Below, piece by piece: positions 21,346 through 32,125 of a stretch of DNA of 64,000 bases. This DNA comes from Cephalopachus bancanus. Taxonomy: Eukaryota > Chordata > Mammalia > Primates > Tarsiidae. The DNA lies in contig JAPVLO010000054.1 in NCBI GenBank assembly GCA_027257055.1, positions 496,001 through 560,000 on the forward strand. Reading direction: 5' to 3'. The position numbers and the translations under genes were made by a program. The stretch's first letter is position 1. Every line of letters starts with the position of its first letter. Under the pieces are notes generated by a model, which saw only the letters and a list, made by a program, of their open reading frames with translations, had not been told where the DNA came from and did not search any database.

Positions 21346-21970
21346 TCAAACAGCAAATCTGTAAGTTCCATCTGTTAGATTTAAAGTCAATCCCCATAAT
21401 ATGTCTATTTCTGTAATATATTTCGGGTCCGAGTCCATTTTAGCACATGCAATAATAGCATGTACTTTCCTCTTGTTAACTTTCCCTTTTCTTTTCTTAT
21501 CCTTATATTGAGCACTTCGGATGGCAGCTTTTTTGGCCACTGTCTGATAGGTTCGATCTTGGTCTCCTAAAATATAATTCTGACATTGTAAGATGGCAAC
21601 CTTACTCTGTAGTTCTGCATTTTCCTTTTCCAAGTTACATTTTTCCTCTATCAAAGCATGTTTACTAAGACGCATCTGATGGTATGCATGTAACAAAATC
21701 CACCCCCACCACCCTACTCCCTGCAATTCCTTCCCTTTTTCCAACCCGACAGTCTGCAATATTTCAGTTACCCCTGGCAGTTCAGCAGCTTGTAAAGATG
21801 CATCCCAGTTTTCACTTTAGTCCAGTGCACTTCGCCCATTCCCTGGCCAAACTAGAAAAACGCCCATCCTCATAGCCAGGAATATCACAAATTATACATT
21901 TAACATCAGATTTCTTAGCAAAGAAAGGCATGCTTAGGTGGCTCTGCAGATCTTGATGACTATGCCAATC
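21346..21970 (-). pseudogene. Gag-like remnant with coiled coil
   Basis: The piece open at 21346-21759 has a coiled coil (EEKCNLEKENAELQSKVAIL) followed by RTYQTVAKKAAIRSA, a basic stretch and a short conserved tail that abuts RT. Between it and the 5' LTR another short coding-like start is seen from about 21929 downward (MPFFAKKSDVKCIICD). The 600 bp is far too short for a full gag plus protease, so most of these are deleted. No tRNA-like primer-binding site is recognisable next to the LTR. Confidence 0.6.
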
Positions 21971-22543
21971 TGAGACAGTAAGGAATCTTACTGTATTGCC
22001 ATGTATTGTCTAGTATTCATTGGGTTCGATCTGTAAAGGACACTGCCACATGCCAGCAGAAGAAATTAAACAACTTTACTTAGATATGGAAATATATATT
22101 AGTAAGGAGGAAGAAGAAAGAAAAGAGGGGAAAACACTTTACCACCGTCCTGCGATCCTATCTTGTGGAAATTTTCATCTCCCATGGGGACATCACGGGA
22201 GACAGCATTGCCCAGCCGAGAATCTAAATCTAAATCTTGGCTTCTCCCTTGCTGCTCTTTCCCATGTTACGTGCAGACAAAGAGGAGTCTCCCTTGTTAA
22301 CAGAGTGGGCGTCAATTAATTAACTCAGTATTCATGAACTCGCACTTCGTTAGGGTCCGAGTCCAGTTTCCTGGTAAACCAAATGCTCCGCGGAAAACAC
22401 CTGGTTTATAGAATATTTGGTTTACTTTCCTTGTCTCGGGCAGGTAATCAAGCTGCCCGAGTCAAGGACACCTGGGGTCATTCTGCTCTCCTGCACACAA
22501 TATACCCCTTGTTGACTCTTACTCTATTTTCCTTACCTTTTCA
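21971..22543 (-). repeat. 5' LTR of the provirus
   Basis: About 573 bp, the partner of 16912-17470 and better preserved in CpG. TATA-type site CTATAAACCAGG at about 22402-22413 on the minus strand. The polyadenylation signal position has AAGTAAA where the 3' LTR has AATAAA. A short AATCTAAATCTAAATCTTGG duplication is present here and not in the 3' LTR. Confidence 0.93.
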
Positions 22544-23989
22544 AAGTATATCTCACACTGAAGCTCACTTTGTTAGCCACATTAGTGTATTTTCTCCTTT
22601 GAAGTTCCACTATTTTGTGGTGAGAAAGAAAATCTCCTGGTTGGTGAGTTAAGGAAAACAGTGTCCTCAGGGAGTGTGAGATAGGTAAGGCAGGTAGTTT
22701 TGCTTCTAGATTACAGAAAAGCTTTGTCTCAGCTTGAGAGGAGATGATCTCTTTTAAATTTATTTCTAGGAGAAAGATTGATTTACATTATTTCTAAAGG
22801 TTATCCCACATATGTATGCAATGTGTGTGTGCTATTTTAAGGAAAAAAATATATATAAAGCATCTATTAAAAACACCCTTGGAGACAGAGTTGCAAACTC
22901 CTGTCCTAAATAACTCATCGTGGAAGGAATTCTTGTATTCTCATAGGGCTAGTCTTCAAGTTTGTTTGTGCATTAGACTCATCAGTAAGCTTGAAAATTT
23001 GCAGATGCCTTAGTTCCATGTGCAGAGATACTGCTTTAATTGGTCTAGGGTGCAGCCTTGGCCTTCAATTTAGAAATCTCTTCTTGTGGTTCTAATGTAG
23101 TTGAAGACCTTGAGAATGCTAGAAAAATAACTTAAATAGTAAGAGAAATAAAGAAAAACATTCTGCTCTTGCATAAGAACATTTGGCAAAGTTAATTTGT
23201 CCCTAAAAAGAATAGTATCAGGTACTCTTTTTTTTCTTTTAAATCTCTGTGCTCCTAAAAACTTGTCTAAAAGCACCTTGACCAACCAGAAAACATGCTT
23301 GGCCCAATCTTGTGTTAATCCACGTGGGACTCATGCAACCTTCTTTTAGTTATCAAACAATTCCTTATAACACAGGATTAATATTACTTTTTTTACCTCT
23401 TAATCCAGGATGATTATTATTTATGAGATGAAGGAAGTATTTATTTCCTCAAAGTAAGCAATTGATATGTTAGAGACAATCACATTAGCTCGTACATCTC
23501 AGACAATTAGGCTATGATTTTATATATGCTTTTCGCTAGAGAAAACTTTATATGGTAAGACTTTCCTATCCTTAAATTTCTTAATAGTCTAGCAGAATGA
23601 ACATTATTAAAGATCACTCTGTACTATATTATATTTCTGGACTAAACTAATTTTAACTGGTTCATGATTAATGAATGTAATTTAATTGAAAAGTCTGATG
23701 CATGTAAAGATAGTGGAGTCTTTTTTTCTTTTCTTTTTTTAGAAGATAGTGGAGTAGATTTCTTAACATTAACTTAAACCATTTTCCCCAAGGAGTCAAT
23801 TAAGTATTAGCAAATGAAAAAAGTCAATGATATTTCATGTATTTCTTTTTGTGATCACATCTTGAAGACTTGATATTTCAAAGTCAATAAAATTTTCTTT
23901 TGAAAGAGAAAACTCATTTGCATTTTAAGCAAAAATTCAGCCAATTTCCTAAACCTGTATAACCTTCTAACTCATCATTTTTATCCTAT
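22544..23989. other. Unassigned flank and unique DNA
   Basis: The first 250 bp may be the right half of the element split by the provirus (see 16336-16911). The rest is AT-rich with no recognisable element or gene. Confidence 0.45.
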
Positions 23990-24170
23990 AACTTATCCAC
24001 TAACAGATTATTTTTCCAAGGCCCAGCAGAAATCTTACTTTAGTGAGAAACTCCCCTTGAATTCAGCTCAGCATCAAACTGCTTGTGCTTCTGTCATTTC
24101 ATAGGTGTACGTCTTGCTTTTGCTAGTGAGATTATAAACCTCAACTTCTAGATTATGTCTTGACAGTTTT
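23990..24170 (+). mobile_element. L2 fragment
   Basis: CCAAGGCCCAGCAGAAATCT followed by TGAGAAACTCCCCTTGAATT and CTTCTGTCATTTCATAGG fits the L2 region 'aaggcccagctcaaatgcc ... ccttccttgat'. Degenerate. Confidence 0.5.
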
Positions 24171-24430
24171 ACTAATTTCAAAATGTATAGGATGGGGGTA
24201 GGAACAGAAAAAAACATTCAAAAAATTTTTAATTGTGGCAGGTCACCTTTCCCTAATCTACTTCATCAATCATACTGAAGCGCGCCTATGACTCATCCGT
24301 TATCCCTTCTAGATTTCTGTCAAATAAAGAATATATTTTAAAAAACCGAAGGTACACAGGATAAAAAGATGTTTAAGGCATCTCAATGCAGATTTGTCTG
24401 GAGAAAAATCGATTTGTAAAACATGACTTA

Positions 24431-24725
24431 AGCCGGGTTCGGTGGTTCAGCCTGTAATCCTGCGCCTTTGGGAGGCTGAGGTGAGTGGATTGCCTGAGCC
24501 CGCGGGTTCGAGACCCGCCTGGGCAGCAAGACCTCATCTCTACAATAAATCAAAAAAATCAGCCGGGCATGGTAGCACATGCCTGTAATTCCGGCTACTC
24601 GGAAGGCTGAGGTGGAAGGATCGCCGGAGCCCAGTAGGTCGAGGCTGAGGTGGCCGGGAGCGGCCACTGCACTCCAGTCTGGGCGACAGAGTGAGACTCC
24701 AACTCAAAAAAAAAAAAAACAAAAC
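24431..24725 (+). mobile_element. Alu with exact 13-bp target duplication
   Basis: AGCCGGGTTCGGTGGTTCAG to a pure A tail after ACTCCAACTC. The duplication AAAACATGACTTA is exact at 24418-24430 and 24726-24738. GGTTCGAGACC (B box) is intact and many CpGs are kept, so this is among the younger copies. Confidence 0.97.
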
Positions 24726-24739
24726 AAAACATGACTTAG

Positions 24740-25889
24740 ACCTGGGGTCTAACTTGTGATATTTACTTTTTCTGTCATTAATAAAGAGGCAACTTGCAGT
24801 ACAGGGTGACTTGATTTCTTGCTTTTGGGTAAAGAAGCTGGATAGGAGTGAGGAAAGAAGGAAGAAAGAAAGGAAGATAAGGAGATAAAGACAGAAAAGG
24901 AATGCTGAACATCTAGCTGTTGACAAAGACCAAAGGAAAATTTGAGGATTGACAGGTGAAAGAGGAAGCAGAGTTTACTGCCATGGAGACCCAATCTCCT
25001 TGAGGAATAACAGAACAAGATTTAATAGGTGACAGGAGTTTAACAATCAAGTTAAGTTTTTCTTTATCCTTGAGAATAGGAGAAAGACCCCAAATACTCA
25101 AACATCTACTCACCTCCAATGAACAAGTATAGACTCATTGAATAAGTCCCTTTAACATTATAGTATTGCAGAAGAAATACAAGTAGAATTCTTCAAAGTA
25201 CTAGTTTTCAAATTGCTTAGGAAAAAAAGACCATTTTAAGTAATTTAAATAAATATTAAATGCTTGTATATCAAGCTTGTAAGGGAAAGATTATACTCAA
25301 TTAGTTTGGGAATTAATTCTATTTTCTGCAATAAAATGACTACATAGTAAAAGTAATAAGATTATTATAAATCAGAAAATGGAAAATGGAAAACAGACTG
25401 TTTATAAACAATGTGAAATAGGGAAATAAATGTTATCTTTTTAAAACTTCAGATAATGATATCTTTTTAAAACTTCTATGATGATAGATTTTTCTTCTTG
25501 AAATGAAATGTTAAAAGTTCCCCCCCCAAAAAAAGTGTTATTAAACAAGAAATAAAGAATTAGAGAAATAACCACCAAAAATTAAATATGCCAAGTCTTA
25601 TCTCTCCTATTAGGCTCTGATTAGCACATGCTATCTTTCTTAATCCCCATGCTTGAGATTTTTAATTCAATACGACTAAATGCCCAGGTAAATTACCTTA
25701 TATCAGAGTATATTGAAAATTAATAAACAGACAAATATCATGTCAATTATTTGTTTTAAATATTAATTCCATCAAAACGTTTATCTCTCCATTTATAGTC
25801 TATGGCTTTCATAAAATAGAAACCCTGTTTAGTTGAATGTCCCCTGCTCAATAAAGTTTTGTTACTTGACTGACTGCTATACAATACTG
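24740..25889. other. Unassigned
   Basis: Purine-rich patch (GGAAGAAAGAAAGG-like) at 24840-24900, otherwise AT-rich. The minus-strand open frames at 24540-25119 overlap the Alu or the purine-rich patch and are not genes. Confidence 0.5.
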
Positions 25890-25965
25890 TTTCTTGAAAG
25901 CAGGGAATATATATTTTTTGTTGCACTCTCAATACCCAGCACAGTACCTACTACAAAAGTTTATC
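25890..25965 (+). mobile_element. L2 3' end, short
   Basis: TTGAAAGCAGGGAATATATA, then TCAATACCCAGCACAGTACC and TACTACAAAAGTTTATC fit the terminal L2 phrase 'gcagggactttgt ... cccagcacagtgcctgg'. Confidence 0.65.
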
Positions 25966-26431
25966 AAATTGCTATGATATAAGCCGACTTTCTCATAATG
26001 TAAAACTATAACAATTGCTTTTATGCCAGATAACTTGTTTTCTTGTCCTATAATCCGAGAGTAAATACAGAACTAAAAAATTAAGGTAATTATTCAAACA
26101 TATCAATTTGGATAAAGAAGAGAGTAAGCATTGAATTAAAGGTTATATGACTTTCATTATTTTAACTTGAGTTTCCTAGAACAACTTCTGTCAGCACAAC
26201 ACAAGATAGCCATTTTTTAATTAATTATTCTAGACTAAAATTGAGCTAGAAAAAAACTTTATCATTTAAATTTGTATGGATTTCTGAACAAGATTATAAT
26301 TTAAAAATCTAGGTTTGTTTTAATACATAGCCAGGTGATTTTAAAATAATGATAACTCACTTTATGAACCAGATAAAAAGATAAATGTATCTTATTCTGG
26401 ATTTTCCTGAAAGCAAAACCTGAGATAGAAA
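25966..26431. other. Unassigned AT-rich DNA
   Basis: Nothing recognised. Confidence 0.5.
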
Positions 26432-27240
26432 TTTGTCTATTTTTTTTTTTTAAGATATGAGGTACAATTCACGGTTAGGTATACAAGTGGATGTCATATA
26501 GGTAAAGTTTGGGCCTCCCTTTGGTCCTCATTTTGCCTGGTTTGAAATCAAGTACCCTTATCGATGTTGCGTCCCCACCCCAGCAATATCCTGTTATTGC
26601 AAATTCCTTTCTTATAGTATTATGGTAAATGTTCAGGGTCCACTTAGGAGTGAGAACATATCGTATTATGTTCTTTGTTTCTATGATAGATCACTGAGTA
26701 TTATAGACTCTAAATCCATCCAAGTTGTTGCAACATCCATATGTTTGTCCTTCTTTATGGCTGCATAATATTCCATCATGCATATAGACTACATTTTTTT
26801 ATCCAGTCCAGTTTCAATAGGCAGCATGGTTGATTCCATGTTTTTGCTATTGCGAACAGTGCTGCAGTAAACATGCATATACAGGTATCTTTATTGTAGA
26901 ATGATTTGAATCCCTATGGGTATATTCCCAGTAGGGAGATTGCTGGGTCATATGGAAGGTCAATTTCCATTTCTTTAAGAAATCTCCACACTGTTTTCCA
27001 TAAAGGTTGAATTAGTTTGCATTCTCGCCAGCAGTGTAGAAGCATTCCATTTTCTCCTCATCCTCACTAGCATCTGTTCTTGTTTGTTTTATTAATGATG
27101 GCCATTCTTACTGGGGTTAGATGGTATCTCAGTGTGGTTTTGATTTGCATTTCTCTGATGATTAATGAGGCTAAGCACTTCTTCATGTGTCTGTTGGCTG
27201 CCTGAATATCTTTTTTTGGAGAAGTGTCTGTTCGACTCTG
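26432..27240 (-). mobile_element. 5'-truncated L1, 3' end
   Basis: Poly-T, then antisense 3' UTR and the end of ORF2, collinear with 3090-3870 of the full-length L1 (GCATGGTTGATTCCATGTTT, ATTGCTGGGTCATATGGAAG, TTGATTTGCATTTCTCTGAT). A 66-codon open piece of the ORF2 C-terminus (27067-27267) contains [20 protein letters not shown]. The 5' break is near 27235. Confidence 0.92.
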
Positions 27241-28302
27241 GAAGAAAGAATGAAACAGCCAATACAAAGCAGTGTTTTTAAGTTGGCCACAGTCATAGTC
27301 TGTTACTTGATCTGAAAAGACCTTCTAGATGACTTTTTTCTTTTTTTTAATTTTAAAGATGTGCATATTCTAGATGGCTTTTAAAATGTCTCAGAAGTAT
27401 CTGATCAATGGAAGAAAAAGAGAAAGATTTGTCAATTGATTCCTGTTCCCCATTAGTCAGATGTTGCCCCATAGAGCATTAACTGTCTAGCTATTTACAG
27501 CTTGTTCACGAGTGGTTGCTGAGAGCATTTGCAGATATACAAACCAGAGAGAATATCAAAGAAACTGCTGGGCAGGAATGCAGGCTACATGGACTCCAAA
27601 ATGATCTAAGCCTAAGAAGCTAGTTGCTAGAGCAATGGATGGAATAAGAGTGAGGCTACTAGGATTTAAAGTGACGTGACAGCAATATCCAATACAATGC
27701 AAAAAATTTCCAATGCAAAGTTGTGTTTTACTTGTGTTTTTTTCTTTCTCTATTGAATTCACTTATTACTGGAAGCCATTGATTATTTTCATTTGCATCT
27801 ATATTTCCTGCTTTTTATTTCTTGCTCTCATTTCAAATTGTTCTTTCTATCTTGCTTTCTCTCTTACTTGTTATGCTTTGTTTTCCTGTTGCTAGTATTG
27901 AAGCTACTGTTAGAATAGTCAGGACTATATTGTTAGCCCTTGTTCATACATAACTTTAAAAAGTTCTGGAAGATTAAAAGTCCCTTGAGAGATGCTTTTT
28001 ACAACAATAAAACATTATACTAGAAGATTTATAGCTACCTATATACAAAATAAAACAAAATGACATATAGCACAACTATTTCTTGCAGAATATGTCTAAC
28101 AAATTTGACGCCACTTGAAAAGTGCTTTCTTCCCAATGTAAGAGTCACAAGTAGTTTTAGCCCATTGATGGAACTCATTGTTTATCCCATAGCATTCCAT
28201 GTAAGTTTTTTTTTCTCTCTAATCTTTTTTTTTAACAAAACAGTGAAGAGAAATTACCTAGAGTTGGCATATCAGTTATAATGGTATTACTCTGTTAATT
28301 AC
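27241..28302. other. Unassigned
   Basis: No recognised element. The plus-strand open frame at 27713-27895 is hydrophobic and T-rich by composition and has no support as a gene. Confidence 0.5.
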
Positions 28303-28752
28303 AGTGCACTTAATTGTGGCCCCCCAAAACATCTGTATGAGTCCTAACCCCCACTACCTGTGATGAGAATGTGATTTTATTTGGAAAAAGATTCTTTGTG
28401 ATATATTTTGCTAAGGATCTCAAGATTAGATCATCCTGCATTAAACCAAGTAGGCCCTAAATTCAATGACAAATAATTTTATAAGAAAAGGAGAAGTACA
28501 GACAGAAGAGGAAAAACTCAGGGATAAGGTACATGAAGGAGACAGAGATTGGAGATAAACAGTAATAAGCCACAGAACATCAAGAGTGTTGGCAGTTACC
28601 AGAAGCTATGAGAGATATGTTGAACCTTAAGAATTGGAACCAATCTTGCTGACATGTTGATTTCTGACAGCTAGACTCCAGAACTGTGAGAGAATAAATA
28701 CCCATTTCTAAACCCCAGTTTGTGATAATTTGTTATAGTGGAGGGGCAATAG
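28303..28752 (+). mobile_element. MaLR LTR (MLT1-like)
   Basis: TTAATTGTGGCCCCCCAAAA, GAGTCCTAACCCCCACTACC, GAGAATGTGATTTTATTTGG, TTTATAAGAAAAGGAG, and CCAGAACTGTGAGAGAATAA with AATAAATA follow the order of an MLT1-type LTR on the plus strand. About 450 bp, well decayed, solo. Confidence 0.85.
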
Positions 28753-30214
28753 GCCATGAATGTTAAAAAAAATTCCAATTTGCTACCAAATGCATTTTCT
28801 GTTCAATATGCATGATGTTAGGTGGACCTTCAAAATAAAATTTGATCGGGCTAGTGGATATTTTGTGAATTTGAACAATGGCAAAATTGATGCCTGAGGT
28901 GGTTGTTTTACATGGTCCAGAGAGGGGATATCAACATGTAATTAATGACCTTGATTGCATTAGGCAGAATAGAATACTCATGCACATAAATGAATGAGTG
29001 GGTTTTGTGTGACTTGAATTTGAGAGTGTGCCTGCAAAGCTTCTCTATTACTTTTTTTAAAAAATCAGTCTCTGGGATTTACCTCATGAAAAAGCAACAC
29101 AATGTCTTCATACTTGTAATATTCATTTTTCAAGAGATCAGTATTATTTACTAACCTGTATTATTAATTATCCCTAGGGTTTTTCAGAAAACGAAAATGC
29201 AATATAGAGTATATAAGGACATATGGACACTACTGAACTCAAAAATGGGAAGCGAGGTGCTTCAGAGGCAGCCCGCAAGTGATCATTTAAGAGATACTGT
29301 GCTCTGGGCAAAAGACAGTTCTCTTAAGTTCCAATTAATATTGCTAGTTGTTATCTAGTATCTCCTGGGCTCATGTGCTCATTAAACTCATTTAATAACT
29401 TTACAAATCTTGTATCCAATCATATATTTAATTCATGAGGTTGAACATTCATGCAGAGAAGTAACTTAGAGCCATCATACACTACAGGTTAATTCTTTTT
29501 TGGCACTAACATCAGAAAAGAGAGCCAACATTTGCTTTATAATATACCGCTTATATCGCATCTATACAGTTAGCACTCTTTCAGAAAGTTAAAATTATTT
29601 CCATGTTCTCTGATTATATACTCAGTGATGATCTTCCATATTTTGTATGAAGTTTAGACAGAACTTATTTGCAGCTGTTTGTATCTGTAGTTATATTGTT
29701 TTGTGCTGTGATTGGTTTTTCTCAAAAAGACTATGAGCAGAACCTCCCTGTTATGCTTGGTTGGTTGTGCTCTGAGTGTGAGAAGGTGAGATTGGGTCAC
29801 TTCTCTTGATTCAGTGCCCTGCCCCACAGGTAAACACAGATCCTGTGCTCATTTTACCTAGGAGCAACCAAGTGAGAATATAATTGCTGCTTGTTGGTGA
29901 CTTGATACTATCTCAGAAGAAAAATTGTATGGACCAGGAAAGACTAACCCAGAGATCAATTCCAAGGAGAATTGCACTTGGACATGCTAAATTTTTTCTT
30001 TGAAGCTGCTGTGTCTTTTCAGTGCTTTATTAATTTAGTAATGATTTCACAGTTCAGCAGAAATGAAGGCAACTTATGCATTACATTTGACTTGGCTAAA
30101 TGCCAAAATTATATTATCAATTATTGTAAGTATAGTTATAGCATAATATTTAGTTTTGTTGATTGATACATGTGGGATTATATATACTAATTTTAAATAT
30201 AAATGATTTTGGTG
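28753..30214. other. Unassigned
   Basis: I see no gene or element I can name. Composition is ordinary AT-rich intergenic or intronic DNA. Confidence 0.5.
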
Positions 30215-30415
30215 TAATGGTCAGAATTTGGCTTTAAGATCAAGGAGCCAAACAAGTATCAAATTTCCCTTTTATCATTCATGTAAGTTTGGAGAAAATT
30301 GTCTAGCTTTTTCATCAATAGAGGATAAATATACTCCCTGTATCACAATGTTTTATAAGCATTATATTAAATAATCATGCAAAATACATGGTAATTGCTT
30401 AATACATAGTGCTCA
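30215..30415 (+). mobile_element. MIR
   Basis: AATTTGGCTTTAAGATCAAG, GTCTAGCTTTTTCATCAATA, GAGGATAAATATACTCC, then TGGTAATTGCTTAATACATA fit a decayed plus-strand MIR. Confidence 0.6.
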
Positions 30416-30529
30416 TGAAAGAAATGTTGCACACTATTTTTTGTACTTAGTAATCAAAAGGAGAAAAACTTTTATTTCAGTCAAAAAAAATATTTTTAAA
30501 ATATAAAATTATATTACACATGTCAGGCC

Positions 30530-31055
30530 TTTTCCCAACCCTCCAGGGATTTCCTTTCAGATGTAATACATTCTGAGTTTCTCGGGGGATTATACATGAT
30601 TTGACCCTGGCTTTAGACCCTGGCCCTACACGATTTGACCCTGGCTTTAGATCTTTCACTCTTTAGATCTTTCTGAATATAGGCTCAGCATGTTCCAGCA
30701 CATTGACCTCCTGTTGCTTCTCAGGTGCATTGAGTGTATTTCTCTCTGAATTCCATAGCACGTCATTACCTCTGCCTGAGTATTTGCATGGTTGGTTTCT
30801 TGATATTCTTCATCTGTATGCTGAATTGTCACATCTTCAGATAGGTCTCTACTCTCAACCCTAATTAAAGCAGTACCTTCTGTGCCCCCTTATGCTGCAA
30901 ATATGTCCACAAGTATAGCTTATATCTATAGCTGTCTCCTTTTCTCCAGTGAGATATCCATGAGATCAGGGATACTGTTTTGTTTTTTGCTTCAGCCTCC
31001 GCAACTAAAATAGTGCATTTCACATAGTAGAAACAATATTTATTGAATGAATGAC
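30530..31055 (+). mobile_element. L2
   Basis: The L2 3' part in order: the 'atgatttgaccctggc' phrase at 30597, CACATTGACCTCCTGTTGCT at about 30700, CATGAGATCAGGGATACTGT at 30970, and ACATAGTAGAAACAATATTT with ATTGAATGAATG at 31023-31051. A 17-base phrase GATTTGACCCTGGCTTT is present twice (30598 and 30632), a local duplication. The minus-strand open frames at 30477-30659 and 30865-31152 are by-products. Confidence 0.75.
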
Positions 31056-31104
31056 TGCATTCTAAATCTATCATACTCTTTCCATAGGATGGTGTTATGG
31101 CATA

Positions 31105-31200
31105 ATAAAGAATCCTAGGCATAGAATCAGAAGTCTTGGGTTCGAATTCCAATTACTCCTCATACTAGCTGTAAGAGTAAAGACAGATTTCAGTTTCTCC
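31105..31200 (+). mobile_element. MIR core
   Basis: AGAATCAGAAGTCTTGGGTT and CGAATTCCAATTACTCC match the MIR start ('tggaatcagacagacctgggttcgaatcc'). The GGTTCGAATTCC B-box-like string is the tRNA relic of MIR, not a tRNA gene. Confidence 0.8.
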
Positions 31201-31320
31201 ATTTATGCAGATTATAAAGGCTGCAACATTCTTAAGGTTAAGTGTAGATTCTGAAGGTTAAGTGACGAAATGTCTAGAAACAACTAGCATGGTGCCCATA
31301 TTCCCAAGAAGCTTAATAAT

Positions 31321-31380
31321 TAAAAGGGATATATTTATATATATATATAAAATAAAAGGTTAAATATATATATTAATGTG
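31321..31380. repeat. TA-rich simple repeat
   Basis: Interrupted (TA)n patches around 31335-31350 and 31366-31375. Confidence 0.8.
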
Positions 31381-31529
31381 CTTATCATTACAAGTGTATT
31401 GCTAAGCATGTACCATTTTGACCCTCATTGTACAGATAAGGAAATTGAGGTTTACAGAAGTTTAATAATCAAAGATTTATCAAATATTTTAATATTAATT
31501 TTATATTCATATAAGGCATATTATTATAT

Positions 31530-32125
31530 TAGGATTATCCAGAGGAAACAGAACCAGTAGGAGAATATATATATTCTAATTAGGACTTTGGACTTTGTTG
31601 ACCTCCAACATAGATCCAATCCAAAAATCAACTGTTTCCTTACTTTTTAAATATCAAGAAGGGCTGGTAACTCCAGAAGTTTGGATACTTTCAGAGCATC
31701 ACTTATATATAATATAAACACACATATACAGTATTGGCTCACATTATTATGGAAGCTGAAAAGTTTTATAAACTGTTATCTGCAAGTTGGAGCCCCAGAA
31801 AAGCTGGTGGTGTAACTCAGTTTGAGGTTGAAGTCATGAGAACAGAAGAGGATGCCTAATGATAGGAGAACATGGAAGTCCCAAACTCGAGAACAGAGAG
31901 AAAAAATTTTTCCTTTCTCTGCATGCTTGTTCTATTCGGACTCAATGGTTTAGGCAATGCTTACCTACATTGGTGAGAGCAGATCTTCTTAACTCAGTCT
32001 ACTGATTCAAATGCTGATCTATTCCAGAAATTTCCTCACAGACACATCCAGAAATAGTGTTTATCAGCTGTCTGGGCATCTCTTAGCCTTGTCAAATTGA
32101 CACAAAATCAACAATCACAACAGGT
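31530..32125. mobile_element. Medium-reiterated repeat, family not assigned
   Basis: Begins TTATCCAGAGGAAACAGAAC with CAGTAGGA, has an AT-rich centre and TATTGGCTCACATTATTATG, and ends TTGACACAAAATCAACAATC and ACAACAGG. I recognise this as a common interspersed repeat but will not name the family from memory. Its AT-rich centre is broken by a block (31576-31705) that also occurs at 32734-32855. Confidence 0.55.
31576..31705 (+). repeat. Local duplicate, copy A
   Basis: About 130 bp alignable to 32734-32855: CTAATTAGGACTTT, CATAGATCCAATCC, CTGTTTCCTTACTTTTTAA, ATCAAGAAGGGCTGGTAACT, CCAGAAGTTTGGATAC. It sits inside the repeat at 31530-32125. Confidence 0.85.

Larger units (their letters stand above)
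16912..22543 (-). mobile_element. ERV-L-like provirus carrying an env-like region
   Basis: A 5.6-kb provirus in minus orientation: 5' LTR at 21971-22543, gag-like remnant, RT, RNase H, partial dUTPase, env-like region, 3' LTR at 16912-17470. All internal coding signals are on the minus strand and in this order. All frames are broken. Most of gag, the protease and the whole integrase are missing. Pol resembles class III ERV-L in the RT-RNase H connection (YWALVETEQLT) and in having dUTPase at the end of pol. Candidate flanks AAGGTATA (left) and AAAGTATA (right) are similar, but do not abut the inferred TG...CA ends cleanly, so the target duplication is unresolved. Confidence 0.88.

Noticed and set aside
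24540..25119. Overlapping minus-strand open frames including a 128-codon one
   Set aside because: They read antisense Alu and a purine-rich patch (the SWSLTLSPRLECSG-type peptide is translated Alu).
31135..31160. tRNA-like B box GGTTCGAATTCC
   Set aside because: It belongs to a MIR core, which derives from a tRNA. No acceptor stem or anticodon arm can be drawn.
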